Positions 31,949-40,767 of a DNA stretch of 64,000 nt are shown piece by piece. The notes below the pieces were generated by a model that saw only the letters and a list, made by a program, of their open reading frames with translations, was not told the DNA's origin and searched no databases. The first letter of the stretch is position 1, and each line of letters starts with the position of its first letter. The position numbers and the translations under genes were made by a program. The DNA is from Carboxylicivirga mesophila (lineage in GTDB: Bacteria > Bacteroidota > Bacteroidia > Bacteroidales > Marinilabiliaceae), in contig NZ_JAGUCN010000001.1 of the NCBI RefSeq assembly GCF_018271975.1, positions 248,001 to 312,000 of the forward strand, given 5' to 3'.

Positions 31949-34177
31949 TCACTCTTCTATTTTAAGTTCTAGCATACCAGCTTCGGGAGCTCCTAAATCG
32001 ATGGCTCTTTGCGATGGCAGTGTGCTGCCGATATAAAAGCGATAGCGACCGTTGACATATTGCTCTTCACCTTTTTCATCAATATTGGTCAGTTCTGAAG
32101 TATCGATGGTGAATCGTACCTGGGTGCTGCCACCGGCATTAATGGTTTCGCGTTTGAACCCTTTCAAATCGTACATGGGTACCGGAAAGTCGGCATCCAA
32201 AGCAGATACATATAACTGTACCGTTTCTTCAGTATCGAAATCACTGCCATTGCTGATGTCGGCGGTTAGTGTAATGGCTTCGCCAAACTGGTATGTTGTT
32301 TTTTGGCTGCTCATGTTTGAATAGCTGATTTCGGCATAGTTGAGGCCAAAGCCAAAGGGATACATGGGATCGTCTTTCATGTATTTATAGGTGCGACCAT
32401 ACATGGTGTAATCTTCGTAGGGCGGCAGTTGATTCACGGATTTAGGGAATGTAACCGGCAGTTTACCAGTAGGTATAGCGTCGCCAAAAATAATATCGGC
32501 AATAGCATTTCCGCCTTGTTCGCCCGGGTACCAGGCCATGATAACAGCATCGGCTATTTTATGCACTTCTTCCAGGGCTATGGGGCTGCCACCCATCACC
32601 ACTACAATTAATGGTTTGTCCTGGTCTTTGCGTATTTGCTTCAGGTATTCCAGCTGTTTGCCGGGTAGTTGAAGGTCGGGGCGATCGCTTTTGTGGGCCG
32701 AGCCAATGGCTTCCCCTTCTTCGCCTTCGAGTAGTGTGTTGATGCCAACCACTGCAATACAGGCTTCAGCGCCTCTTGCTTCGCCTATGGCCCAGCCGAT
32801 GGGGTTCTTGTTTTCTTCAGTTAACAAGAAACCATGGCGGTATTCGAAACGGGTACCCAGACTCACTGCTCCGGCAATGCCTTCAATGACTGAGATAACA
32901 TTGTTTGACATGCCATTGTAGTTCCCCAGCATTACGTCTACGTCGGCCGCTAATGGGCCAATGGCAAACAGGTGTTTGATGTCTTTATTTAGAGGTAGAA
33001 CGCCGTTGTTTTTGAGTAGGACAACTGATTTCTGAGCCGCCTTGCGAGCCAGTTCAACGTTCTGTTTGCTGTTAACCACCTCAGGTCCCAGATGATTATA
33101 AGGGTTATCACCATAAGGGTCAAACAAGCCCAGCTTAAAGCGTGTGCGCCATAGCAGGCGTAGGTTGCGGTCAATATCTGCCTCGCTAATCAGTCCGGCT
33201 TGTACGGTCTCCACAAGGTTTTGGTAAGTGCTGCCACAGTTAAGGCTCACGTTGTGCTTAATGGCCTCGGCCGACGATGCCGTGGCATCATTGGTGTACT
33301 GGTGTAAACCATGGAAGTTGGCTAAGGCACCACAATCAGACATGACATGCCCCGTGAAGCCCCAGTTGTTGCGCAATATCTCTGTCAGTAGTAAAGTGCT
33401 TCCACAGCAGGGTACATCCAGCGTGCGGTTATAGGCACACATCACCGCTTCTACATCGTATTGGGTGACCAGCATCTTAAAGGCAGGCAGATATGTTTCG
33501 TATAAGTCTTTGGGCGACGAGTAGGCGTTAAAGCTATGCCTTAATCCTTCAGGGCCATTGTGCACGGCGTAGTGCTTGGCACAGGCGGCAGCTTTCAGGT
33601 AAGTGGGGTCGTAGCCCTGTATGCCTTTCACAAAGGCACCGCCCAGTGTCCCACTCAGGAAAGGGTCCTCGCCCCAGGTTTCCATGCCACGTCCCCAGCG
33701 CGGATCGCGAAAGATATTTACATTGGGCGACCAATAGGTTAAACCGGCATACTGCAGGTAGTTTCCGTTCTTTTGCGCGATGTTGAATTTAGCTCGTCCC
33801 TCATCGGAAATAGCGGTAGCCACATCTTCAATGAGCATGGGATCGAAGGTGGAAGCCATGCCAATGGGTTGTGGGAAAATAGTGGCGCGTCCCATGCGGG
33901 CAACACCGTGCAGCGCTTCGTTCCACCAGTTGTAGGGTTTGATACCCAGGCGTTCGATGCCAGGTGCGTCGTGCATCAACTGTGCACATTTTTCCTCAAG
34001 CGATAGCTGATTGATGACCATGTCAAGCCGCTCTTCCATGTCAATACGGTGGTCGAGGAATGTGCCGGCCAATGAATCAGGCAGGGCAGGGACTGGATTT
34101 GATGTTTGCTGATTGGAGGTGCTGCAAGCAACTAATAAAGAAACTATAAATAAGCAGGCGATAAAGAGTTTTTTCAT
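31949..34177 (-). CDS. GH3 family beta-xylosidase/beta-glucosidase, lipoprotein
   Basis: A 742-residue lipoprotein (signal MKKLFIACLFIVSLLVAC, lipobox LVAC). The GH3 N-terminal domain has FPQPIGMASTFDP, RDPRWGRGMETWGEDPFL, AACAKHYAVHNGPEG and the catalytic nucleophile region GHVMSDCGALANFH (the Asp of SDCG). The C-terminal GH3 domain has KNNGVLPLNKD, then a fibronectin-III-like end. SDCGA is typical of GH3 beta-xylosidases, so release of xylose from xylo-oligosaccharides is inferred, consistent with its place between xylulokinase and xylose isomerase genes. Confidence 0.9.
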   Translation of the reverse strand: MKKLFIACLFIVSLLVACSTSNQQTSNPVPALPDSLAGTFLDHRIDMEERLDMVINQLSLEEKCAQLMHDAPGIERLGIKPYNWWNEALHGVARMGRATIFPQPIGMASTFDPMLIEDVATAISDEGRAKFNIAQKNGNYLQYAGLTYWSPNVNIFRDPRWGRGMETWGEDPFLSGTLGGAFVKGIQGYDPTYLKAAACAKHYAVHNGPEGLRHSFNAYSSPKDLYETYLPAFKMLVTQYDVEAVMCAYNRTLDVPCCGSTLLLTEILRNNWGFTGHVMSDCGALANFHGLHQYTNDATASSAEAIKHNVSLNCGSTYQNLVETVQAGLISEADIDRNLRLLWRTRFKLGLFDPYGDNPYNHLGPEVVNSKQNVELARKAAQKSVVLLKNNGVLPLNKDIKHLFAIGPLAADVDVMLGNYNGMSNNVISVIEGIAGAVSLGTRFEYRHGFLLTEENKNPIGWAIGEARGAEACIAVVGINTLLEGEEGEAIGSAHKSDRPDLQLPGKQLEYLKQIRKDQDKPLIVVVMGGSPIALEEVHKIADAVIMAWYPGEQGGNAIADIIFGDAIPTGKLPVTFPKSVNQLPPYEDYTMYGRTYKYMKDDPMYPFGFGLNYAEISYSNMSSQKTTYQFGEAITLTADISNGSDFDTEETVQLYVSALDADFPVPMYDLKGFKRETINAGGSTQVRFTIDTSELTNIDEKGEEQYVNGRYRFYIGSTLPSQRAIDLGAPEAGMLELKIEE

Positions 34178-34249
34178 TTTGGATTTTGTGTAGGTGATTT
34201 GTTAGATGGATGATATGATGAAGGATTAGCATTTGGCAGCGTAACCGCT

Positions 34250-35728
34250 TTAGTCTTCGCTAAGTTGCTGCTTCCAGTTCTTGTAAGCCGCTTTCAACGA
34301 TTTTGTGTTTTGCTCAATTGGCTTAATGATTTCCACCTTCTCCAAAGAGGCAAAGGCCTCTTCGAGTGTGCTGTATAGGCCGGCTCCATAGGCTGCTCCA
34401 CGCGCCGCACCCAATGCGCCATCGGTTTCGTACAGTTCAATGGTGGCGCCCGAAATATCGGCCAGTGTCTGACGAAATATCGGACTCAGGAACATATTGG
34501 CCATACCGGCTCTGATGACCTTGGTTTCGATGCCGGTTTGCTGCATCACTTCCATGCCATACATAAAACTAAAGGCAATGCCTTCCTGGGCAGCTCTTAA
34601 CAGGTGAGCGCGGGTGTGAATATTAAAATTCAGGTGCTTAACCGTAGCACCCGGGTTCTGGTTTTGCAACACGCGCTCAGCACCGTTGCCAAAAGGAAAT
34701 ACCAGCAGGCCATTGCTCCCCGGTTCAACCGTCAACGCTTCGTCGTTTATCTGCACATAGTTTAAATCGACTGCCACGTTTTTACGCAGCCACGAGTTGA
34801 GGATGCCTGTGCCGTTGATGCAAAGTAATACGCCAAGGCGATTATCTATATTGGTGTGGTTGACATGTGCGAAGGTATTTACGCGTGATGCCGGATCGTA
34901 TTTTAGCTGGTCGCTAACACCATACACTACACCCGATGTGCCGGCTGTGGCTGCCACCTCACCCGGGTTTAGCACATTTAGACTTAATGCATTGTTGGGC
35001 TGGTCGCCTGCGCGGTACGACACAGCTATACCTGTGTGTAAATCCAACTCCTCAGCTGCTAGTTCGCTCAGGTAGCCCTGTATCTCAAAGGTGTCTTTAA
35101 TGCTTGGGATGATGTCGGCCTTAAAACCATAGTTAGCCAGTAGTTCTTTTGATACACTTTGTGTTTTAAAATCCCAGAAGATACCTTCTGATAAGCCGCT
35201 CTTGGTGGTGGTTAGCTGATTGGTTAATCGATAGGCAATGTAATCGCCTGGCAGCATTATTTTATTGATGCGCGCATAGATTTCGGGTTCATTTTCCATT
35301 ATCCACTTTAACTTGGATGCCGTGAAGTTACCCGGCGAGTTGAGCATGTGTGAGAGGCAGTGCTCCTTACCAATTTCATTAAAGGCTTTGTTGCCGTTCT
35401 GTACCGCGCGACTGTCGCACCAGATGATGGCAGGCCTTAGTACGTCTCCGTTTTTATCAACCGTTACCAGCCCATGCATTTGGTACGAGATACCGATTGA
35501 ATGAATCGCTGATGGGTCAACCTTGGATGTGGTCAGCACATCTTTCAGCGCCAGTTTCAGGTTGTTCCACCAATCCGCAGGATTTTGTTCGGCCCATTCG
35601 GGCTGCGGGCTTGAGATAGCCATTTCTTCTTTGGGATAAAACGCTGTGCTAAGGGCTTTCCCTGTTGTTACATCAAGCAATGCTACTTTTACCGATGAGC
35701 TTCCTATGTCGAATCCTAGTGAATACAT
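34250..35728 (-). CDS. xylB: xylulokinase
   Basis: A 492-residue FGGY kinase from the start MYSLGFDIGSSSVKVALLD; the longer frame adds 21 codons covering the promoter. It phosphorylates D-xylulose to xylulose-5-phosphate, which enters the pentose phosphate pathway. Motifs are DIGSSSVK (phosphate 1), IGISYQMHGLV, the PAIIWCDSRA substrate region, LPGDYIAYRLT, AGDQPNNALSLNVLNPGEVAATAGTSGVVYG, and the C-terminal RAGMANMFLSPIFRQTLADISGATIELYETDGALGAARGAAYGAG. Gene order (gntR, xylB, xylosidase, xylA, xylE) supports the function. Confidence 0.96.
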   Translation of the reverse strand: MYSLGFDIGSSSVKVALLDVTTGKALSTAFYPKEEMAISSPQPEWAEQNPADWWNNLKLALKDVLTTSKVDPSAIHSIGISYQMHGLVTVDKNGDVLRPAIIWCDSRAVQNGNKAFNEIGKEHCLSHMLNSPGNFTASKLKWIMENEPEIYARINKIMLPGDYIAYRLTNQLTTTKSGLSEGIFWDFKTQSVSKELLANYGFKADIIPSIKDTFEIQGYLSELAAEELDLHTGIAVSYRAGDQPNNALSLNVLNPGEVAATAGTSGVVYGVSDQLKYDPASRVNTFAHVNHTNIDNRLGVLLCINGTGILNSWLRKNVAVDLNYVQINDEALTVEPGSNGLLVFPFGNGAERVLQNQNPGATVKHLNFNIHTRAHLLRAAQEGIAFSFMYGMEVMQQTGIETKVIRAGMANMFLSPIFRQTLADISGATIELYETDGALGAARGAAYGAGLYSTLEEAFASLEKVEIIKPIEQNTKSLKAAYKNWKQQLSED

Positions 35729-35745
35729 GATTTGAATTTTAGTAT

Positions 35746-35775
35746 ACTGTTCTGTACTGGTATGGTGTAAATCTA
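35746..35775 (-). promoter_or_regulatory. xylB promoter with operator-like motif
   Basis: On the minus strand TAGATTTA (35768-35775) is a -7-like box. Directly downstream lies TACCAGTACAGAACA (35748-35762), nearly identical to the motif at the gntR promoter, so a regulator there would cover the transcription start. Confidence 0.65.
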
Positions 35776-35806
35776 TAAAAAAAAGAATCACGGTTATAAT
35801 GATTCT
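35776..35806 (-). terminator. terminator between gntR and xylB
   Basis: The minus-strand AGAATCA ... TGATTCT stem (arms 35800-35806 and 35784-35790) is followed by an eight-T run. It overlaps the last codons of gntR. Confidence 0.8.
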
Positions 35807-36786
35807 CTAAAAAAAAGCTTTGTTGGTACGCAAAAATCCATTGCCATATCGCTGGAGGCAAAGGCTGCCGCCTTTTGTCCCATTAATTTAAAATCAGTTG
35901 AAATAACCGAAATGCCTTTGTAAATGAATTTCTTCATGGGTGTTTCGTTATAAGATAATATGCCAACATCGCTGCCCGGTTCCAGTTTGCGTTCCTTACA
36001 TTGCTCCAGTATATGGCCCAACATACGGTCGCTTACGCTGAAATACATGTCGCCTGCTCGCACATTCAGGTCGTCTTCATTGGTGAGTCGTTGATGTTGG
36101 TAGCCCTTGTCCAGACAGTATTGGGCAAAGCAATCGGCCGTTTCAATGGGGTGATAGGTGTACGAGGGGTAAACCATTATCTTGCGTTCATATTTTTTCA
36201 ACAGGTGGTCGGCTGCTTCAAGCGCCTCACTAACAGGTGTGCTGAAATCCTGATAGAGCTTATTGTTGAAGTTGCGAATGTTGGTGTTCCAGTCAATAAT
36301 CAGGGTTTTGTCGGGGGGCAAGGTGTTGACGATGTCAGGCACTTCCTGGTGGTCGAATGGCATGATGATGTATTTGCTGTAGCGTCCACGGCTGTCGGTT
36401 ATCAGTTTTTTAAAGATATCGATGTTGTAATGGTGGAAATGCACATCGGCAATGGTGTTCTTATCCAGGTTTTTAACAAATTCGCCGTACAATACTTCTT
36501 TGTAGGCTTTAAGGGTATCCAGGAAAAGAAATACTTTGCGACCTTCGCGGGCAATGAAATAGCCTTTGTTGGGCACCGACTCAATAACGCCCTGTTCCTT
36601 TAAGATGCCATAGGCCTTAAACACCGTGTCGCGCGATAGCTTGTAGGTTTGGCAGATAACATTAACGGAGGGAAGCTGGTCGCCTTCGTGTAGCTTATTT
36701 TCGGCCAGTGCATTGGTCACGGTATCTACCAGCTGTTGGAATTTGGGTATTTCACTATTGGGGTTGATATTGAATTTAATCATCAA
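35794..36786 (-). CDS. GntR-family regulator with a LacI-type sugar-binding domain
   Basis: A 330-residue regulator. Residues 1-75 are a GntR winged helix: PKFQQLVDTVTNALAENKLHEGDQLPSVNVICQTYKLSRDTVFKAYGILKEQGVIESVPNKGYFI. From about 85 onward is a periplasmic-binding-protein-like domain (KVFLFLDTLKAYKEVLYGEF, LLKKYERKIMVYPSYTYHPIETADCFAQYC, DVGILSYNETPMKKFIYKGISVISTDFKLMGQKAA). This GntR plus PBP layout is used by Bacteroidota for pentose and fucose regulons. It heads the xylose genes and shares an operator-like motif with the xylB promoter, so it is probably the xylose-responsive regulator. The start may be the second Met. Confidence 0.92.
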   Translation of the reverse strand: MMIKFNINPNSEIPKFQQLVDTVTNALAENKLHEGDQLPSVNVICQTYKLSRDTVFKAYGILKEQGVIESVPNKGYFIAREGRKVFLFLDTLKAYKEVLYGEFVKNLDKNTIADVHFHHYNIDIFKKLITDSRGRYSKYIIMPFDHQEVPDIVNTLPPDKTLIIDWNTNIRNFNNKLYQDFSTPVSEALEAADHLLKKYERKIMVYPSYTYHPIETADCFAQYCLDKGYQHQRLTNEDDLNVRAGDMYFSVSDRMLGHILEQCKERKLEPGSDVGILSYNETPMKKFIYKGISVISTDFKLMGQKAAAFASSDMAMDFCVPTKLFFRESL

Positions 36787-36799
36787 GTACGTAATTAAG

Positions 36800-36828
36800 T
36801 GTTCTGTTCTGGTAGGTGCAAATGTAGG
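36800..36828 (-). promoter_or_regulatory. gntR promoter with operator-like motif
   Basis: TACATTTG on the minus strand (36819-36826) is an exact TAnnTTTG -7 box. TACCAGAACAGAACA follows immediately (36800-36814), 14 bases before the start codon, in the same position relative to the -7 box as at xylB (within one base). Confidence 0.7.
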
Positions 36829-36878
36829 AATTATTTTTCAAACACAGATTAACCCCAACGTTGTTAATGCTCAACCAA

Positions 36879-36897
36879 ATTGTTGAACACCAACAAT
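36879..36897. promoter_or_regulatory. palindrome upstream of gntR, copy 1
   Basis: ATTGTTG and CAACAAT separated by AACAC. The same half-sites recur in a tighter palindrome at 37015-37034. Confidence 0.45.
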
Positions 36898-36925
36898 GGA
36901 GTGTTTAACATTAATCAGACATGGT

Positions 36926-37009
36926 GGAGTGTTAACAATGACTGGTGCATCTTTAAAGTGACCTAGAGGAACGTTAACTGTGATTGGTGCATCTGTAAAA
37001 AGACCTCGT
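36926..37009. repeat. degenerate 42-bp tandem repeat
   Basis: The unit at 36926-36967 and the next at 36968-37009 agree at 32 of 42 positions, with no gap. Weaker similar segments lie on both sides (36895-36925 and 37010-37140). No reading frame is carried by the repeat. Confidence 0.6.
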
Positions 37010-37014
37010 ATAGT

Positions 37015-37034
37015 TTCAACAATTGATTGTTGAA
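37015..37034. promoter_or_regulatory. 20-bp perfect palindrome upstream of gntR, copy 2
   Basis: TTCAACAAT, TG, ATTGTTGAA: nine-base arms around a two-base centre. The size is that of a dimeric repressor site. Confidence 0.5.
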
Positions 37035-37381
<347 letters not shown>

Positions 37382-37434
37382 AATTGCAGCACCAAATATA
37401 TGAACTTATTTTAATTCTGAAAGTTCAGTTGGCT

Positions 37435-37465
37435 AGAATAAAAAAATCCCGACCGAAGTCAGGAT
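37435..37465 (-). terminator. hairpin terminator with UUCG loop between the tRNA genes
   Basis: Minus-strand AATCC-T-GAC, TTCG loop, GTC-G-GGATT, then a long T run. It lies just after tRNA-Trp and before tRNA-Ser, so read-through or a separate promoter is needed for tRNA-Ser. Confidence 0.85.
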
Positions 37466-37468
37466 TAT

Positions 37469-37542
37469 GCACGGGAGGAGCGACTCGAACGCCCGACACC
37501 TGGTTTTGGAGACCAGTGCTCTACCAACTGAGCTACACCCGT
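37469..37542 (-). tRNA. tRNA-Trp (anticodon CCA)
   Basis: A 74-base cloverleaf on the minus strand. The D arm is GCTCAGTTGGTAGAGC, the anticodon stem-loop CTGGT-CTCCAAA-ACCAG gives CCA, and the T arm is GGGCG-TTCGAGT-CGCTC. The acceptor stem ACGGGTG / CTCCCGT has one T-T mismatch at the sixth pair. The CCA end is not encoded. Confidence 0.95.
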
Positions 37543-37576
37543 ATATTTTAGTGGCATTGCCTTTGCTAATGCGGAT

Positions 37577-37607
37577 GCAAAAATAGAAGAATATTCATTA
37601 AAGCAAA
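37577..37607 (-). promoter_or_regulatory. promoter of the tRNA genes
   Basis: The minus strand has TTTG (37604-37607), 18 bases, and TATTTTTG (37578-37585), close to the Bacteroidota TTTG / TAnnTTTG consensus. The start would fall about 30 bases before tRNA-Trp. Confidence 0.75.
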
Positions 37608-37623
37608 TGTTTTTACAAAGAAA

Positions 37624-37700
37624 AAAATGCGAATCGTGGCCTACCATCTGGTTCTTAGTGTATTTAATTTTACAGGACTTATCGCACATTCGCGTTTTTA
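37624..37700. repeat. inverted repeat with flanking direct repeats
   Basis: AAAAATGCGAAT (37624-37635) is complementary at 11 of 12 bases to ATTCGCGTTTTT (37688-37699), and TTTTTACAAAGA occurs beside both arms. No gene is supported here. Confidence 0.4.
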
Positions 37701-37827
37701 CAAAGATAAAGATGTAAAATCCGCCATGCATCTGTCTCTGGAGCTCGTCAATCTGGCAAAAACAGTCGCTCATGTGGCTCTCAAGCTCATCTTTCTCCAC
37801 ATTCTTTAGACGCTTCTATGGATTCCG

Positions 37828-37995
37828 GAGAACAATCTGGCTTTTTTACTGAATTCTCTGGCGGATTTATAGAATCTTCTGCAAAAATCTGAGGATGTTC
37901 TGTGAATTTTACAGAACCTTGTGGCAAAAGAACAGAACTGTCTGGCTTTTTTGCAGAACGTTGTGTGATTTCTGCAGGCAGACGAGCTTTTTGAC
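37828..37995. repeat. degenerate tandem repeat, exact 21-bp period, about eight units
   Basis: Successive 21-base units begin GAACAATCTGGC, GAATTCTCTGGC, GAATCTTCTGCA, GGATGTTCTGTG, GAACCTTGTGGC, GAACTGTCTGGC, GAACGTTGTGTG and GGCAGACGAGC, without insertions or deletions. Read on the minus strand one open frame gives seven-residue repeats of the form xKxARxF. It follows the histidine kinase gene, between that gene and tRNA-Trp. Exact ends may shift by a few bases. Confidence 0.75.
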
Positions 37996-38022
37996 CCCTC
38001 AGTCCTGTTAAAATACCAGGTG

Positions 38023-39363
38023 TCAGACACCAAACAAGAGACTGACAACCGTACCTTGTCCTTCTTTGGAGTCAACTTTCAGCTGCCCGCCATGCAAGCG
38101 CATCACCTGGCGTGATAAGGCCAATCCTATTCCATTGCCACCCTGTCGTGTGGTGTAAAAAGGTACACACACTTTGTTTATCTCATCGTGCGGAATGCCT
38201 TTCCCATTATCCCTAACACTCAGCTGCAGATTTCGGCCATTCATTTTAGCCACCATCGCCATGTTGGAGTCGGCTTTATTAAGCGCCTCCAGGCCGTTTT
38301 TAACCAGATTAATCAGCACCTGTTCAATCAGTTTCTCATCAATGTTATACGACAGGTTCGTCGGGCATTCAATGCTTATTACACAGTTGGCATCAGTGGC
38401 CGATGCTGCAAAAAGCGTTTGTATACGCGAGAGCAGCTGTTGTATATTGCAATGGGTGGTTTGTACACTCTTTAAGCCGGTCATGCTGCGGTAACTTTCT
38501 ACGAATTGCGTGAGTCCCTTGCTGCGGTTGTGCATGGCATCCAGGGCCTCCATAATTTCCTGCTGTTCATCGACCTCCATCACCAGCGGCTGGGTGTTGT
38601 TTTCAAAGCGTTGCTTCAGACCGGCAGAGATAAGGTTCACCGGGCTTAACGAGTTGATGACCTCATGGGTGAGTACCCGAATGAGTTTTTGCCACGACTC
38701 CAGCTCTTTCTGTTCAATCTCACTGCGTATATCCTGAAAGGCTATTAAACGCAATACTTTGGTCTCCTGCTTCATCAGTACCGATGTTAAAGCTATCTGC
38801 AGCAGGCGGTTATTTACCATCAGCTCAACCAAATGCTGCTGGTGTGGTTGCAGCTGCATCAGTTCATCGGCCAGGCCGGGCTTCAGTGTATTGAGTTTAT
38901 CCAAACGATGGATGTATTTAAAATCCAGTAATTGCAAAAGGGCATCGTTTGTCATCATTACATTACCGTGTTCGTTCACCACAATAATGGCCACCCCCAG
39001 TTTTTTCAAAGCATTTTCAAAAAAGAGGTATTCTTTCTCTTTATCGAGTTTGAGTTGCCTGAAAGCTTCTACTACCTGGTTAAAAGCTCTGAACAAGTCC
39101 TGAAAGGAGGCATCCTTATCGCGGGTGCTGAAATGAATGGTGGTATCGCCAAATCCAAATGACTGGATGAATTTGGCCAGTTCGCGATTGGTTTTCCGAA
39201 CCGTATAAATCAGTCGGCCCACCTGAAAAATATACAAGGCCCCAAGCAGATAAAAAAGCATGGGAGGTGACTCCAATAGCCAGAGCAACAAGCCCGTTAA
39301 AGGTGTGACGGCCAGTAGTACCGATTGAATAATAAGACTGACAGATGAGTGCTTAAAGGTCAT
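38023..39363 (-). CDS. sensor histidine kinase
   Basis: A 446-residue kinase. Two membrane helices lie in residues about 8-50 with almost no periplasmic loop, so sensing is probably within the membrane or the cytoplasm. A PAS-like region follows (KKLGVAIIVVNEHGNVMMTNDALLQLLDF, about 120-150). The H box is LESWQKLIRVLTHEVINSLSPV with phospho-acceptor His233. The catalytic domain has an N box (QVLINLVKNGLEAL) and G boxes (DNGKGIP, GNGIGLALSRQVMRLHGG). The layout resembles NtrY/NtrB-type kinases. It overlaps the upstream response-regulator gene by 11 bases, so the two are translationally coupled. Confidence 0.95.
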   Translation of the reverse strand: MTFKHSSVSLIIQSVLLAVTPLTGLLLWLLESPPMLFYLLGALYIFQVGRLIYTVRKTNRELAKFIQSFGFGDTTIHFSTRDKDASFQDLFRAFNQVVEAFRQLKLDKEKEYLFFENALKKLGVAIIVVNEHGNVMMTNDALLQLLDFKYIHRLDKLNTLKPGLADELMQLQPHQQHLVELMVNNRLLQIALTSVLMKQETKVLRLIAFQDIRSEIEQKELESWQKLIRVLTHEVINSLSPVNLISAGLKQRFENNTQPLVMEVDEQQEIMEALDAMHNRSKGLTQFVESYRSMTGLKSVQTTHCNIQQLLSRIQTLFAASATDANCVISIECPTNLSYNIDEKLIEQVLINLVKNGLEALNKADSNMAMVAKMNGRNLQLSVRDNGKGIPHDEINKVCVPFYTTRQGGNGIGLALSRQVMRLHGGQLKVDSKEGQGTVVSLLFGV

Positions 39364-40720
39364 ACTTTTTTATTTTGTCGTATAAAGTAGAGCGGTTAAT
39401 GCCTAGCTTCATGGCGGCTTTGCTCATGTTGCCCTTACAGTTGGCAATGGCTTTTTCTATTAGTAAACGCTCGTGCTCATTCAGGTTAAAGCAAGCATCG
39501 TCCAATACTTTGGCTTGGTGCTTGTTTAAGAAAAGGTCTTCACTGCAGATGCTTGCTGAATCGCAAAGTATAACAGCCTTTTCGATGGTGTGTTGCAACT
39601 CACGTATATTGCCTGGCCACGACTGTTCCTGAAGCGCCTCAATGGCATTGGCCGTCAGGCTTAATGAGCCCTTATTGTATTTATCAGCTTGTTTTTGAAT
39701 AAAATAGTTGGCCAGTGGGCCTATATCTTCCTGCCTGTTGCGCAGGGCCGGCAGCTCAATGGCAATGGTGTTGATCCGGTATAGCAGGTCTTCTCTGAAG
39801 CTACCCTCGGCCACCATTTGCTGTAAAGGCATATTGGTAGCACATATCAGGCGAATATCTACCTTAACAGGTCGTGTGCCACCAACAGGTGTTATTTCCC
39901 TGTTTTGCAAGGCAGCCAATAGTTTGGCCTGTGCTGCCATCGATAGGTTACCAATTTCGTCGAGAAACAGTGTGCCGCCTGATGCCAGTTCGAAACGGCC
40001 GGTACGGTCAGTTTTAGCATCGGTAAAAGCACCTTTCATATGACCGAATAGCTCACTTTCAAACAGGTTTTCGTGGATAGCACCCAAGTCCACCGATACA
40101 AACATCTCATCTTTTCGTGCAGAAAGCTGATGGATGGTGCGGGCCATCACCTCTTTACCAGTGCCATTTTCGCCCAGAATAAGCAGGTTCACATCGGTTG
40201 GTGCCACTTTTTTAACCATGTGCATTATTTGTTGCATGGTGTCCGATTGCCCAATGAACATATCGGTTTGTGTGTCGATGCACTCTTTCAGGTGCTTGTG
40301 TTTCTTTTTCAGGCGGCTGATGTCACGTTTTGATTTTTGCAACTCAAACACTGAGCGTAGAGTGGATAGTATCTTGCGTTCGTCCCATGATTTCTCGATA
40401 AAATCGGCCGCCCCCTTTTTAATGGCTTTAACGGCCAGCTCCACATCACTATAGGCTGTTATCAGTACCACGGCCAGTTCCGGATCATGTTTATGCACTT
40501 CCTGCATCCAGTATAAGCCCTCGTTGCCATTATTAATACCTGCCTTGAAATTCATATCAAGCATGATGATGTCGAAAACAGCTTTTGTGAGATGCTCTTT
40601 AATCCGGTTGGGATTATGCTCGGTGACTACCGTTTTAAAATGTGGACTCAGGTAGAGCTTAAGGGCAACAAGCAGTTCTTTGTTGTCGTCAACGATTAGT
40701 ATATTTCCTTCTTTGGGCAT
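39353..40720 (-). CDS. sigma-54-dependent response regulator (NtrC family)
   Basis: A 455-residue activator. The receiver domain has the acidic pair in IVDDN and phospho-acceptor Asp55 (IIMLDMNF). The AAA+ domain has Walker A GENGTGKE (183-190), the sigma-54-contacting GAFTDA loop (230-235) and Walker B LFLDEIGN (251-258). The C-terminal Fis-type helix-turn-helix is MSKAAMKLGINRSTLYDKIKKYDL. It needs ATP hydrolysis to open sigma-54 promoters; one such promoter lies divergently upstream of the adaptor gene, with palindromes that could be its enhancer sites. Confidence 0.97.
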   Translation of the reverse strand: MPKEGNILIVDDNKELLVALKLYLSPHFKTVVTEHNPNRIKEHLTKAVFDIIMLDMNFKAGINNGNEGLYWMQEVHKHDPELAVVLITAYSDVELAVKAIKKGAADFIEKSWDERKILSTLRSVFELQKSKRDISRLKKKHKHLKECIDTQTDMFIGQSDTMQQIMHMVKKVAPTDVNLLILGENGTGKEVMARTIHQLSARKDEMFVSVDLGAIHENLFESELFGHMKGAFTDAKTDRTGRFELASGGTLFLDEIGNLSMAAQAKLLAALQNREITPVGGTRPVKVDIRLICATNMPLQQMVAEGSFREDLLYRINTIAIELPALRNRQEDIGPLANYFIQKQADKYNKGSLSLTANAIEALQEQSWPGNIRELQHTIEKAVILCDSASICSEDLFLNKHQAKVLDDACFNLNEHERLLIEKAIANCKGNMSKAAMKLGINRSTLYDKIKKYDL

Positions 40721-40767
40721 GGTGGTTGAGGTATAGTTTATAGTGGCAATCCTATTTAGTATTATTT

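Noticed and set aside
36001-36603. 200-residue plus-strand frame antisense to gntR
   Set aside because: The opposite strand encodes a clear GntR plus PBP-like protein, so this frame is a shadow.
37465-37800. 111-residue minus-strand frame covering tRNA-Trp
   Set aside because: Its C-terminal third is the tRNA gene and its promoter lies inside the frame; not coding.
37627-37809. 60-residue plus-strand frame between tRNA-Trp and the tandem repeat
   Set aside because: No family similarity, no ribosome-binding site, and it lies across an inverted repeat; probably chance.
37828-37995. CRISPR array
   Set aside because: The period is 21 bases, units are degenerate and there are no unique spacers or cas genes.
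37806-38075. 89-residue heptad-repeat protein on the minus strand as an annotated gene
   Set aside because: It overlaps the histidine kinase gene in another frame, has no visible promoter or start signal and consists mostly of the 21-bp repeat. Reported as a finding instead.
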